Assembly: GCA_963932465.1 (NCBI GenBank)
Contig: OZ010795.1
Coordinates: 525,951,451 to 526,015,450, forward strand
Length of the DNA: 64,000 nt
Direction: 5' to 3'
DNA from: Maratus speciosus
Taxonomy: Eukaryota > Arthropoda > Arachnida > Araneae > Salticidae
Both the position numbers and the translations under genes were made by a program. A model generated the notes under the pieces. The model did not search any database and was not told where the DNA came from. It saw only the letters and a program-made list of their open reading frames with translations. Of the stretch, positions 1 through 11,365 are shown one piece after another (positions within the stretch are counted from its first letter, which is position 1; each line of letters opens with the position of its first letter).

Positions 1-1200
1 TTCATATGCGATTTCTTTTTGAAATATCTAACTACCTATTAATACCCATTAATTATCTATAAAAATAGACAAAAATAAGACTGGTAGTAAAACGAATTTA
101 TGTTGGTTTTTCATTTTCAGTCTGTTAAAAGAGAAATTAAAAGGCGTGTTTGATTCTATGTTTAAATGTTAAAAGTACTCTAATTTTGAGTAAATAAAAT
201 TTAAATTTTTATAGCTTATATTATGAAAATTCGCAATATCTTATTACTATACTATGAACTGTTGATTATCCTTATGGACTGTTGATATCTTGTTGATTAT
301 CCTTATGGACTGTTGATATCTTGTTGATTATCCTTTTCTGTTTATAAGTTCAAAAGTGCATTTGTTTGTATTTTATTCAAATAAGTCTTAATAACTTTTT
401 TTTTTTTCAGGTAAGACACAAATACAATTTTCCTGAAGAAAGTAAATGTAAGTTTAATTAGAATAAGTGTAGTGTTTGCTTTTTTTTGTTGTTGTTGCAT
501 TTATAATTGTCGTTAACAATATAATTACAGTAAATTTACCTTTTTTTTCAAACTAGTATAGTGACGGAATGTGAACAATAAATCTGCAAAACAATGTTTA
601 GAACATGAAGACAATATAAAGGGAGAAGAATGAAGATTTTATCGACCTTCTGTTTTTCAAAATTAAATTTTATCTATTACTATCGCAAACATTACCTAGA
701 ACATGTTTTTACACATGATCCTGATTTCGACTTGAAAATTAATTTTTAAGTACATAATAATCGATTTTGCAATTATTTTGATAACATTGTGCTTTCAAAA
801 TAAAGGGGATTAGATAGTTCTGATCTCAATCACATTGAAAATATCAGTTGATTCTATAATCGAATAATTTACGAAAACGAAAATAACAGGCATAAACTCA
901 TATAAAGTAGATATTTTATGTAAAATTAATAGTGCGTATTAAAAAAAAACTTTATTAAAATAATGTGAGAGCGAGATTTAATTTTTGTATAGAAAATATG
1001 AAAATATTATATTAAATTTTCATTTGCGCAAGAAATTTCGTAAATATTTCTTTAAATTCTTATGCAAATATTAAAAGAAAAATATAACTTTAATTCATAT
1101 TTGTCTAAACAATATTGAACATATTATAGCACATTATATAAATCGCTAACCTAATTTTTAGAAATGTTTTAATTTTTTTTTGTTTTAGCAATATGTGCAT
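1..1200. other. AT-rich sequence without a recognisable gene
   Basis: The start of the window is strongly AT-rich with many short A and T runs. I see no coding frame of note and no terminal repeats. The one organised feature is the minisatellite near 258-335. It presumably belongs to segmental unit A, but I could not align it convincingly to the later units. Confidence 0.5.
258..335. repeat. 31-bp minisatellite, about 2.5 copies
   Basis: The phrase CCTTATGGACTGTTGATATC recurs exactly 31 bases apart (270 and 301), joined by TTGTTGATTAT. A partial unit precedes it near 258. The copies are almost identical, so the expansion is probably recent. Confidence 0.85.
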
Positions 1201-1905
1201 CTGATATCTGGCTCATACAAAAAAATAAAAATAAAATAAATATATTAGAAATTTTTAAATAATGTATCATTTACATTCTCGCGTTTGTTCAAATATAAAA
1301 TTATTATTTAAAAACCTATTATCCCAACTCAACATATTAAAAGGAAGTTCAGTATAGGTACTCCTTTACATATAACTTTTCCCATAACTCTTACAAAAAC
1401 TGACAATGTAATGTTTAATAATCTCTACTTTTATTAAAACAAAATCCAAAATGTATATCAAAACTTTTCACATTTAGTGTGTGCAAATGATATTTGCATC
1501 CAAGAGAACAAAATGTTATGCTGTCCTCATTCATCAAAATGAAACTTTGCAGGATATTTTTACAGAAAATAGTCATTAAAGCACTAAAAGTAAGTGCGTG
1601 TAAAATTTAAGGTTTATATTGTTTAATGTTCCCAGGGGAGAAATATTATATATCACAGGAGAAATGCTGGAGTCTGCTGAAAATTGAGGAAGTTTGCCTA
1701 CGAAAACAGGAATGTTTAATCATTAAATGTGACACATTTTTTTTTTTTTTAAATTTTAAAGCGAAGTCGTTGAATTGAACTTTCCATAATATGGAAATAT
1801 TGCGATACTAAGGAAAATTAGTTTCTTGTGAAAATGTCTGTAGATCACTTAAAAAGGAAACAAAAGTATTTATTAATTTTATACCTATTTTTCCTATTAA
1901 GTATA

Positions 1906-2165
1906 CTAGGGGGCTCTGCCCCCTGCAAGCTACGCTCGCCAACCCCCGTTCAGACACCGCATAATCTAAAAACACGCTAATCTGATGGGTTTTAAAAATA
2001 TTAGAGAAGATTGAATTATACTGAAAAAAGCTGTGCAGATCACCCTGTAAATGGATTTCCTTCAATTCCCTTTGATTGCAAAAATTTAAGGCCGAATAAG
2101 TTTCTGTTAAGACATCCAATGTTTGTTTCGTGTTTGATTAAAGAGGATCAGTTAAATATTTGAAA
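1906..2165 (-). mobile_element. Helitron-like element, 3'-terminal fragment
   Basis: Read on the minus strand, it ends in a GC-rich hairpin (GGGGGC...GCCCCC) followed by CTAG and then a T. A second small stem, CGAGC-GTA-GCTTG, lies just inside. It matches the 3' part of the copies at 23578-24991, 38345-39698 and 45822-46990. Only about 260 bp are kept; similarity fades beyond about 2165. There is no coding capacity. Confidence 0.7.
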
Positions 2166-2995
2166 AGTCAGTCGTTTCAAAGAATCGTTTCATAAATTCG
2201 TTTAATTTCAGCTGTTTCAGATATCCGTTTCATAAATTCGTTTCATTATGATTTTATATGTATAGGGTAGATAAGATATTAAAATGCTTTATCTAATAAA
2301 AATAGCATATGGATATTTTCTTAAGTTTTTTGCGAATGTTCAATCACGCCGTTTGTTTGTTCAATCTTTGACAAAACATATTTATGCTGAAATCGTATGT
2401 ACAAAAAAGAGTAATTCATATTTATATTGCGACCTTTAAAATCTCACGAAAAATTACACTTCTATTTAAAAGTGGTATGCACTACATCCCTAAACTTTAG
2501 AATAACTTGAATAAAACAGTGTCTTTCAACAATTACTCAGAAAATGGCTTTTGGCAGAAATCGACCGTTCTCATAAAACACATATTCTATGTTTGCATTA
2601 GATTGAAGTCTATTTTAAGCTATATTTGAATATGTAATTACACATTCATATTCAATATTTTACTTTAACGGCAATGTATAAGCATTTTACCAGGCATTTC
2701 ACATTTATCTCTGAATATTTGTGTGAAACTTCAATGTATCAGTATTTTTTTGTTTATAAATAGTATTGCGAAAGATCCTTTCTAAAATGTCGTTTTCTGG
2801 GTAGATTAAATGATTTTTATTTTTGCTATTTTTGTTTTTCCTGCTTTAAGTTTTTATCTTATTCCATTATTTATAAAGTACAATGGAATTAGAACTTCAA
2901 GATTTTCCATCAAATTTGAAATTCGTTTTATGGTGATGAGTTTCGATCATATTTTTTTAATGGCTTAGGCGGTTGTTAGAACATATCTGTACATC

Positions 2996-2997
<2 letters not shown>

Positions 2998-3038
<41 letters not shown>
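2998..3038. repeat. Poly-T tract, 41 bases
   Basis: An uninterrupted run of T. Its length may be inexact in the assembly. It could be the reverse complement of a retroposon tail, but no adjoining element was recognised. Confidence 0.9.
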
Positions 3039-3041
<3 letters not shown>

Positions 3042-3681
3042 TCTTTATATATTTACAGATATTTAAGAACTTGATAATAGTAGAATTCAAAAATTCGTTT
3101 TCGAAATTGTCATAGACTATTTTTATATCATTTAAAACTCATTTTAACCCTTTATCTACTTATAAGTACAATTAAAATAACTTGTTATAAAATTCATTTA
3201 ATAGATTGATTAGTAGTAGTATAGCTTAGAATGGGTTATAGATGCATTACTTTATCTTGTTCCAAAACCATTATTGATTACACAAAACAAAAATATTTTT
3301 TAAAGGATGATTTCTTTTGCCTTTGCATTTTTTCAGCTTTCTTGGCGTTGGGGGAGGGGTGGGATTATTCAATTCGGAAATATTTCTATATTTCTATTGT
3401 AAGAACATTATATTTTTACATTTTCTAATTCTACAAAATACTAAGAAAAACATTTAAAATAAAACATTTGAGTGGGGGTTATAAATAATGCACAAAATCA
3501 TTAAAAATTCGAATTTAATTAATCCTTTTATATCCTTTAATCCCTCTAAAAACCTTCTAAAATTTATTAAATGATTATGTAAATCTTCTAATGTAGTTTC
3601 AAAAATTCACGAAAAATGCTTTAGAAGATAAAATTTTCATGAATTCATAATTTAGTATATAAAGGTTCAATGTATAGCTTT

Positions 3682-3727
<46 letters not shown>

Positions 3728-4070
3728 TAAGTTTGATAATAATCGACCTTTCTAAAACATTAAAAAAAATTTTTAATGTATTTTTTAAATGAAAAAGCAT
3801 CTGATTCACACTCGCTCGTAATTAATCAATTTACACTTAATCAATTTCTTTCATTATTAATAACTGCACCAATTTATTTAAAATGTAACATTTAATCTTC
3901 GTAAAATCTTTAGACAAATCTTTAGACATCTTTACGAAAATACATTTTTTTAGTTTATTTAACTGAAAAATGAAAAAAAAAAAAAGTTGTGTAACCAGAA
4001 GTTGCAGAGAAATATCTAATTATTTGGATTAGGAAAATAATACTTTAAAAGCACTTTAAAAAGAAATTTT
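3039..4070. other. AT-rich non-coding stretch with a 40-base poly-A (3684-3723)
   Basis: No gene is visible. The small open frame at 3231-3428 has no recognisable content. A 40-base A run lies at 3684-3723. The poly-T at 2998-3038 and this poly-A bracket about 650 bp, but I see no inverted repeat joining them. Confidence 0.5.
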
Positions 4071-4485
4071 ATTTTCATATACATTTTTCTTTAACTGGAA
4101 AACAATCATTTTTCAAATAAAAGTATTCGCAAGTAAAAAATCAAATGAAATTTGTTTGTTTTTAAATTAATATTTCTGAAATTAAAAATAATCGAAATTC
4201 CCCAGATGAGTTTTTTTAATCATAATTTTTTAATGTGTATTGTGGAAGAAAATTTAGTCTTATTTGTTGAAACGAAGTTTCTATTTAAAATTATTACAAA
4301 TTACTTTATTTGTTTGTTAAAAGATTAAAAAAAAAATCCTTATTTCTTTTTTTTTTTTTTTTTTTTTTCTTTTTTTTAACTGCCAGTCTAACATTTTATT
4401 ATTCACAAGGCTTTTAATTTTCTAAATCTATGTGTATGGACATATTTAATAAATGAGGAATTAAACGAATAGTAATTTTTTTTAA

Positions 4486-4610
4486 AGTGTGAAAATGTTC
4501 CCATTACGGACTCGAACACAGAAACGTTTGATTTAATTTCCAATTATCTTCCAATTGAGCTACCTGGACGAAACCAATGCAATAGTGACTCAAAAACCAT
4601 TGTGTAAGGA
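4486..4610 (-). mobile_element. tRNA-derived SINE, copy 1
   Basis: On the minus strand there is an A-box-like sequence (TAGCTCAATTGG) and a B-box-like GTGTTCGAGTCC, spaced as in a tRNA gene. These are the two internal RNA polymerase III promoter elements. The flanking 3' body (GTGAAAATG..., GTAGTAATTTTT) is shared with the other copies. No intact tRNA cloverleaf can be drawn, so this is a retroposon and not a tRNA gene. Confidence 0.75.
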
Positions 4611-4734
4611 CATATGGACATATGAACATTTGCATTTTAAACAGCTCCACAGAATGAAACGCGGATAAATGCACTTAAATTATTCGAATACATTCAACTG
4701 ATTGGTAAAAAAATTAAATGAGTAGTAATTTTTC

Positions 4735-4830
4735 TATCTGAAGATGTATCCATGTCGGGAATCGAACCCAGAGACTTTGGCTTTAATTACCAATTCTCTT
4801 TCAGTTGAGCTATCATGACGAAGCCAATTT
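4735..4830 (-). mobile_element. tRNA-derived SINE, copy 2
   Basis: A minus-strand A-box-like TAGCTCAACTGA and a B box CTGGGTTCGATTCCC are visible. The same body sequence flanks it. This is the best B box of the family in the left half of the window. Confidence 0.75.
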
Positions 4831-5089
4831 ATTGTCATATACGTTTTTCTTTAAATGAAAAATAATCATTTTTCAAATAAAAGCACTTTCAAGTAAAAAA
4901 TAAATGATTTTTTTTAGATTTTAAATTAAGATACTTGAAGGCAAAGATTTAGAAATCCCCTAATGAGATTTTTTAATCATAATTTTTTAATGTAGGTTGC
5001 AAAAGAAAATTTAATCTTATTTCTTAAAATGAAGTTTCTATTTAGAAGTATTTTAAATTACTTTTTTTTTTGAAAAATTAAAAAAAATT

Positions 5090-5750
5090 ATATTTACTTT
5101 ACTTCCAGTATAATAGTTTATTATTAACCATTTTAGGTCAAGCATAGAACTTTTATAAAATGTGGTATTATTTTCATTCAAATATGCTTAAATTACATTC
5201 ATTAGGACTAAAAAAAAGGTTCGTGCATGAAAGATAATATTTTATTTGAGAAATAAAATGCATTCTGCATTTTGATACATTCTTCCTTTTCATGCATTCG
5301 ATCAATGGTGCTCTAATGCAGCATTAAGATTGAAATTAATAATATTTTTTAAATTTTTTATGACATTTGTTTTATTATTATTTTATTTACAGAACTTGCA
5401 ACTTTAATCCTTTATAAAAACATATGATTAAATAGCAAGTAAAATAATTATACATTTTTAAAAAGTCGAATTTGTCAATAACCGTTTAAATTTTAAAGCC
5501 TAGGGTATTTTGAAAATTTCTCAACAGAAAGTGTTTACTCCAATTGAATTACTGATATTTTATAGATGTCTCCAAAACCCTTAAAAATAGCAGAAAAATA
5601 AAATTAGTGAAAAATATTCGTCACAGTGTTAATAAAAAAATGTTTATTGAAATGGTGCATTTACACACCTTTGGCCGAAAATGGGTTAAGGCATTTAATT
5701 TTCTAAATCTATAGATATATGTTATTAATAGGGAATTAAACGAGTAGTAA
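5090..5750. other. AT-rich stretch without recognised features
   Basis: Only AT-rich sequence and short homopolymers are visible. No coding frame, inverted repeat or tandem array was recognised. Confidence 0.4.
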
Positions 5751-5757
5751 TTTTTAC

Positions 5758-5880
5758 AACTGAGTGAAAATGTGCGCAGACCGGGACTCTGTCCCAGAAC
5801 CCTTTTCTTTCATTTCCAATTATCTACCAATTATGCTATCTGGACAAAGCAAGTACAATATTGACTCAGAAATAATGCTG
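5758..5880 (-). mobile_element. tRNA-derived SINE, copy 3
   Basis: On the minus strand it carries TAGCATAATTGG (A-box-like) and a GC-rich B-box region, CTGGGACAGAGTCCC, that has lost the usual TTCGA core. It shares the GTAGTAATTTTT..GAGTGAAAATGTG body with copies 1, 2 and 5. The open frame at 5764-5976 simply reads through it and is not a gene. Confidence 0.65.
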
Positions 5881-6140
5881 CGGGTGACACAATTTAACTT
5901 ATCCCGATTTTCAAGGCTCCTAGATCTGCCCCAGGTAATCCCTGCAAGGGATGCCAAAAGTCACGATTTTTCATGATGCACATTTTCTTTTCTTTTAGTA
6001 CCACGCTATTTATAAGTGTGCATAGATTGAGACATATCAATTAAACCAGTGAAGACAGAACCTATGTATAACGGAAAATATTTACAGCCCCTTAGAAAGA
6101 AACATCATATAAATCTACCTGACTAGACAGAAACTTTTTT

Positions 6141-6177
6141 AAAACGGAATTCTTTGCAATTTTAAGAATTCCGTTTT
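6141..6177. repeat. Perfect 14-bp inverted repeat (hairpin)
   Basis: AAAACGGAATTCTT (6141-6154) and AAGAATTCCGTTTT (6164-6177) are exact reverse complements around a 9-base loop. Related wording (GATTCCGTTTTCATAGGGCTTACTGTATTTTTAT) recurs at about 6524-6556, so it may belong to the end of a decayed MITE. Confidence 0.6.
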
Positions 6178-6619
6178 CACACATTTTACTGTATTTTATT
6201 TAGTGAATCCTGTGTTAACGTAACCTGTTACTAATGGAATTATGTTTTAAAAATAAATATTTATTGTCCCTACGATAGGAATACTATACAATGATATCTG
6301 CTAAATGGGAATTTCATTTCAGTCCCTAACTTTTCCGCCTTCACAGGTTAAAATGTATAAAATTGATGTGTTTATTTAATGTAATAAAATCTGTCACAAC
6401 GGAATCGCAAGGATTGGAGAAATATTGCATTTTAAACGGACTTTCATCTTAGAAGGCGTAGTTATATGGTATTGTTACAGTAAAAACATTGAATTTTTTA
6501 CGGTGTAAAACCGTTATAGAAAGATTCCGTTTTCATAGGGCTTACTGTATTTTTATGTCGCGATTTAGAAGCCGCCTTCCATTTTTTTTTTTTTTTTTTT
6601 TGGTTTCCTTGTCCTGCTT

Positions 6620-6715
6620 TTTAAACACTGGACTTATCAAACTTTCCAATTATCTTCCAATTGAGCTATCTGGACGAAGCCAAAACGATACTGACACAGA
6701 AACCATTTGGTAGGG
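6620..6715 (-). mobile_element. tRNA-derived SINE, copy 4 (B box lost)
   Basis: The minus strand keeps TAGCTCAATTGGAAGATAATTGG and the CTTCGTCCAGA leader, but the B-box half is unrecognisable. It lies in a block (6640-6940) that matches 16130-16420 in unit B. Confidence 0.6.
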
Positions 6716-6844
6716 ACATTTGTTATGTTATTTTAAAGCGCTCCACATATCAAACTACAGATAAAGGATCTCCAATAAACAATCTATGCATAATTACACT
6801 TTAATTATTTGAACACAATCAACTGATTTGTTAAAAAATCGAAT

Positions 6845-6930
6845 GCATAGTAATTTTTTCAACTGGGTGAAAATGTGTCGATGTTGGGGGTCGAAAACAG
6901 AACGTTTGGCTTTAATTGCTATTTCTCTGC
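6845..6930 (-). mobile_element. tRNA-derived SINE, copy 5 (A box decayed)
   Basis: It retains the GTGAAAATGTG body and a B-box-like region (minus strand TCTGTTTTCGACCCCC). The A-box half is truncated. Confidence 0.5.
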
Positions 6931-7852
6931 AATATATTAATTTACCAATCAATTGATTATGCTGAAATAATTTATGTTTACATAATTAGGTAAAGATTTA
7001 AATTAATCATACTGACAGATTCTCATGTTTTATTTAGAATAGAACAAAAAAATGTAATTAATTTTTAGAATTATATAAAAAATTATTTTTATGTTCTTAA
7101 AATTTATTGTTTTCGAAGATTGTGGGGAAATAAAAATTAGGTTAAATGGAAAGTAGATTAAGTAAGCGTACAATAAAGCATTAAAAAAACGCATTAAAAA
7201 TGACATTTAAAGTCATGAAACAAAATTTCAAACAAGTAAAGGGTTGACCATTAGAAATATTGCTCATAGTTAGATGTATTTTACGAAAAAATAACATAAC
7301 ATTTCATTTCTCGAGTTTGTTTAAATACCAAAGTTTTATTTTGAAAACTAATGTCGCAACTCAACATAATGAAAGAGAGATCTATAGAAATATTTCCATG
7401 TACATTTAAACATAATGCACTCTTGCACAAACTGACACTGTGAAGTTTAAAAGTCTTTTCGTTCTGTAAAACAAATTTCGAGTGTGTTCAAATGATATAT
7501 GCATCCAGCAGAATGAAATTTTATGCTGCTCTCATACATCAAAATGAAAATTTGCAGGACATTTTTAGAAAGGTTTCATTAAAGCACTAAAAATAAGTGC
7601 CCGTAAAATTTAAGGTTCAAGCAGTTTAATGTTCCCAGAGACGTTCCCAGACAAATTTTATATATATTTAGAGAAATTCTAGAATCTGCTGTATTCTGCG
7701 TAGGAAGTACAAAAATTACTTAATGATTTGCAAACTGGAGATATTTGCTTTCCAAAACTGGAATGATTAATCATTAAAAGTTTCACAAATTTGTAATATT
7801 TAAAGTAAAATTGTTAAATTGAACTGTATGTAACATATAAATATTGCGGTAG

Positions 7853-8019
7853 CAGTGATGGAAAAAGTGTGCAGCATTTCGTTGATTCTCACCAATAATT
7901 TTTTATAGTATTCTCCAGTTTATAAAAACTCAGTTATCCTTCCATTAAATAAATAAATGAAATTTATTGAAATTTAGTGATGGCATTCGGCCAACTGCTG
8001 CGCACTTTTTTCACCATTG
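7853..8019. mobile_element. Short MITE with hAT-like ends
   Basis: The left end CAGTGATGGAAAAAGTGTGC and the reverse complement of the right end, CAATGGTGAAAAAAGTGCGC, form ~27-bp imperfect terminal inverted repeats around ~110 bp of AT-rich sequence. A CAGTGATGG start is typical of hAT-superfamily MITEs. An 8-bp target duplication is not clear. Unit A shows no such insertion at the matching place (about 1800). Confidence 0.6.
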
Positions 8020-8220
8020 CGATGCAACAAATTTAGCTTTATTCTCATAATAGCTATAGGTATTAAAAGTAACAAACAAGTTGGAAATTGCTCGTCAAAC
8101 GTGGCAAATGAGGTGCGTTCGTACTATAACTAGTTTTATAATTATTTTTTGCACCCCATATTGTACTGAATGTATACTTTTTTGCACTTCATAAAGCGCA
8201 TAGTCTGATACATCATTAAA

Positions 8221-9245
8221 ATGCACTTCCAATAATTTTTTCCCATTCCCCGTAATGTAACGGAACACTTTTGACTGTCTCTGTAATTAAACTATACATC
8301 CGATTTTCCTAAAATTTGAAATAGCTCAACAAAACTTTGCAACAATTATATCTTTAAAATTTCAGACCATTCGGAAGTCTGTAATATCATTAAAATGCAC
8401 TTGCAATAATTTTTCCCATTCCCCGTAATGTAACGGAACACTTTCGACTGTCCCTGTAATTAAACTATACATCCGATTTTCCTAAAATTTGAAATGGCTC
8501 AACAAAACTTTGCAACAATTATATCTTTAAAATTTCAGACCATTCGGAAGGCTGTAATATCATTAAAATGCACTTGCAATAATTTTTCCCATTGTCCGTA
8601 ATGTAAAGAAAAACTTTTGACTGTCCCTGTAATTAAGCTATGCATCCGATTTTCCTAAAATTTGAAATGGTTCGACAAAATTTTGCAACAGTTACATCTT
8701 TAAAATTTCAGATCATTCGGAAGGCTCTAATATCATTAAAATGCACTTGCAATAATTTTTCCCATTGGCCGTAATGTAAAGAAAAACTTTTGACTGTCCC
8801 TGTAATTAAACTATACATCCGATTTTCCTAAAATTTGAAATGGCTCGACAAAATTTTGCAACAGTTATATCTTTAAAATTTCAGATCATTCGGAAGGCTG
8901 TAATATCATTAAAATGCACTTGCAATAATTTTTCCCATTGGCCGTAATGTAAAGAAAAACTTTTGACTGTCCCTGTAATTAAACTATACATCCGATTTTC
9001 CTAAAATTTGAAATGGCTCGACAAAATTTTGCAACAGTTATATCTTTAAAATTTCAGATCATTCGGAAGGCTGTAATATCATTAAAATGCACTTGCAATA
9101 ATTTTTCCCATTGGCCGTAATGTAAAGAAAAACTTTTGACTGTCCCTGTAATTAAACTATACATCCGATTTTCATAAAATTTGAAATGGCTCGACAAAAT
9201 TTTGCAACAATCATATATTTGAAATTTCAGACCATTCGGTTGGGT
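8221..9245. repeat. 173-bp satellite, six units
   Basis: The anchor ATGCACTT recurs at 8221, 8395, 8568, 8741, 8914 and 9087, a period of 174 and then 173 bp each time. Units 3-6 are the most similar to one another, and the first and second form another close pair. The array lies entirely inside the TIR element 8111-9371. Confidence 0.95.
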
Positions 9246-9270
9246 AGTTTTTGCTCTGTTACATGCGGAC

Positions 9271-9322
9271 AGACGGACGGACGGACAGACGGACGGACGG
9301 ACAGACGGACGGACGGACGGAC
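9271..9322. repeat. GGAC/CAGA tetranucleotide microsatellite
   Basis: Runs of GACGGACGGACAGACGGACG follow directly on the satellite, inside the same element. Similar GGAC/CAGA runs occur near 36400 next to another tandem repeat. The shorter relative at 37099-37538 has only a remnant. Confidence 0.9.
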
Positions 9323-11365
9323 TGAACGACGACTATAGGTGCTACGTATTTATATAATTACGAACGCACCTAAAAAAATTGTATTATGAATTTTTTGGAT
9401 TTGTTCGTTATAAAATATATTTTCAGCGTAAAAAGAAAAAAAAAAAAAAATAGCAAATTTCCTTGGTTCACGATACTTTTGTAAAACTTCATAAATTACT
9501 ACAAATAAGTATAACGTTATGCATTTCAGTCAGGTGTTTTGAAACACCGTTTAATATGGGGGATTTTTAAATGATACGAAAAGACTATAATAAAATCTTA
9601 GACTACCTTTAACTTTACTTTGTCAGTTGTTTTAGAAAAACAACGTGCTAAACCGATGTGCCGCAGACCTGGTTAGCCGGAATTTTACGTATAAAAAATG
9701 TTATTTTTAATTTTTTATAACTATATACTATGTAGACTATCGGCTATATGAATTTCTATGGTCGTATGTTTCGGCTAGTCTAAGTATTTTTTTCTTCACT
9801 TCTTCATAAAAAAAAAGTTTCATACTGTATTTTTTTTTTATGATTAATCTATTGAATTTTGAGACCTGTTTGAAATAGAATAAAGTATAAATTACGTACA
9901 CTGCACAGTAAAATATTTTCAACAAAATGTCCTGTGATTCAAAGGTTTGAAATCTCAACGATTACTTGACCATATTATTAAGCGTATCTGACAATTTTAT
10001 CTTCAGAATAAACTTTGAAATACTGTACTAATAAAATTTTAAAACTGTAATTTTTGTACTTTGAATTTTTTTTTCTGCCAACAGACAATTACGTGTATTA
10101 CATTTAATTATATCAGTGCCATAAACGTCTTTAATGACTATCCTGAAACTTTTTATTTATTTCTTTAAAATAAAGAAAACAATACATATATTTTATAACA
10201 CAAATCATCCAATATATTGATGTCTCTCAAACTTTAACACTACGTTATTTTTATTTACCCTCTAATAAGTGTGCTTTCAATTTTACTTCACTTTGTATTA
10301 TAACCAATATATTTCTTCATATTATCATTTTTATGGCGTTTTTCATTAGAACTTCATTGCTTCGGTTTAAATCATCAACATCATAAAATTTATGGTGTGC
10401 GGTTTTCTCAAGCATTGCATTATTTTAAATTTGCGCTTCTGTAATATTTGCATTTTGTCATTTAAAAATCTGATTCATATTTATAGAATGGCAAATGTTT
10501 TTAACTGCAAAACAAGAACTAAAAATCACGCATGTGGCATATATTATGAAATGCTTTTCAACAGAATGAACCTGTTGGACGAAAAAAACAATTTTTCATG
10601 CGACGAAATGAAACTTATAAATAAGCAATTTAAAGTTGCATGTCTCAGTATAAATACATTTTTAGTATTTCGGTACATGTTCGGTAACGTCGGCCAATTC
10701 TGCTGTGAAGATCTCATATGCTCTATACCATTTATGCCCATAATGGAAAACTTTTCTTTAACTTGTATTTCTTTAAATCTAAGTTTATTTTATTGGTAAC
10801 CAGTAATTTAACCAGTTTATTTTATTGGTATCAATTGCTTGTGTCCGCCTATTTCTGCTAAAGACCGTAAATTTTCGAAGGGTATATTAGACGATTTTCT
10901 GTCTCAGAAAAAATCTGTTATGTATTTTTATTTAGCTGCATGTTTGAATGCTTCTGTATTTGTACGAATAAAGTAAAAAAGTTATCAAAATATCCATCAA
11001 CATTTGCAACCATTCTTTGTATTCCTTATTTAATTAAAATCTAAGTTTGTCATGACACATATTTATGACAATTTGCTATATAGAAAATGATTGAAAAATA
11101 TAATAGGAAATAAAGTGAATGAGGTATGTAAAATATTCCTCAACTTTTGTAACCATTTTTGTAGCTGGTGTATCATAAACCTTTCAAACATACGAATAAA
11201 ATTACAAAGAAAATCAATAATATCAAAAGACAATTCACACAAAATCTTACATATGGATGGCGTCATAATCCTAAATATCAGAACATACATGCACTGAAAG
11301 GTCGTTTTAAGATTTTAATAACATAAAAATAACCGTCAATAACGAAAAATAGATTTCAATGATAC

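Larger units (their letters stand above)
4070..5075. repeat. Two ~757-bp direct repeat units, each with a tRNA-like SINE piece
   Basis: Blocks at 4074-4140 and 4833-4900, and at 4258-4320 and 5015-5070, match in the same order and spacing (757-759 bp). Each unit contains a minus-strand tRNA-like segment (4486-4610 and 4735-4830). The duplication therefore probably came after or accompanied SINE spread. Divergence is moderate. Confidence 0.65.
1..6940. repeat. Segmental tandem unit A (partial, lacks the central block)
   Basis: This is the first of three diverged units. Bases 1200-1830 align with 7250-7850 in unit B. Bases 2270-2950 align with 15170-15990 (B) and 26360-27130 (C). Bases 6640-6940 align with 16130-16420 (B). 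The ~5.8-kb central block present in B (9410-15170) and C is missing between 1830 and 2270, where a Helitron-like fragment sits instead. A also carries extra SINE-bearing sequence (4.0-6.9 kb). No coding content is visible. Confidence 0.7.
8111..9371. mobile_element. TIR element (MITE) carrying an internal satellite
   Basis: AGGTGCGTTCGTA at 8111-8123 is the exact reverse complement of TACGAACGCACCT at 9359-9371. A shorter relative at 37099-37538 has the same ends (imperfect) and the same right-hand interior (GGTTGGGTAG, then ..GACGACTATAG). It carries only one copy of the repeat unit. The shared left flank CGTCAAACGTG suggests the true left edge could lie about 25 bp further out. There is no coding capacity. 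Confidence 0.8.

Noticed and set aside
8221..9087. Could the regular 173-bp repeats be a CRISPR array?
   Set aside because: The whole 173-bp unit is repeated, with no short repeat/unique spacer alternation, and the context is a eukaryotic transposon.
9271..9322. GGAC repeats as a regulatory or telomeric sequence
   Set aside because: The run is short, imperfect and internal to a TIR element. It is best explained as a microsatellite.
10392..10799. A 135-codon plus-strand open frame in unit B
   Set aside because: The paralogous sequence in unit C (about 20385 and 21775-22030) has stops, frame changes and a transposon insertion, so the frame is not conserved. No domain is recognisable.
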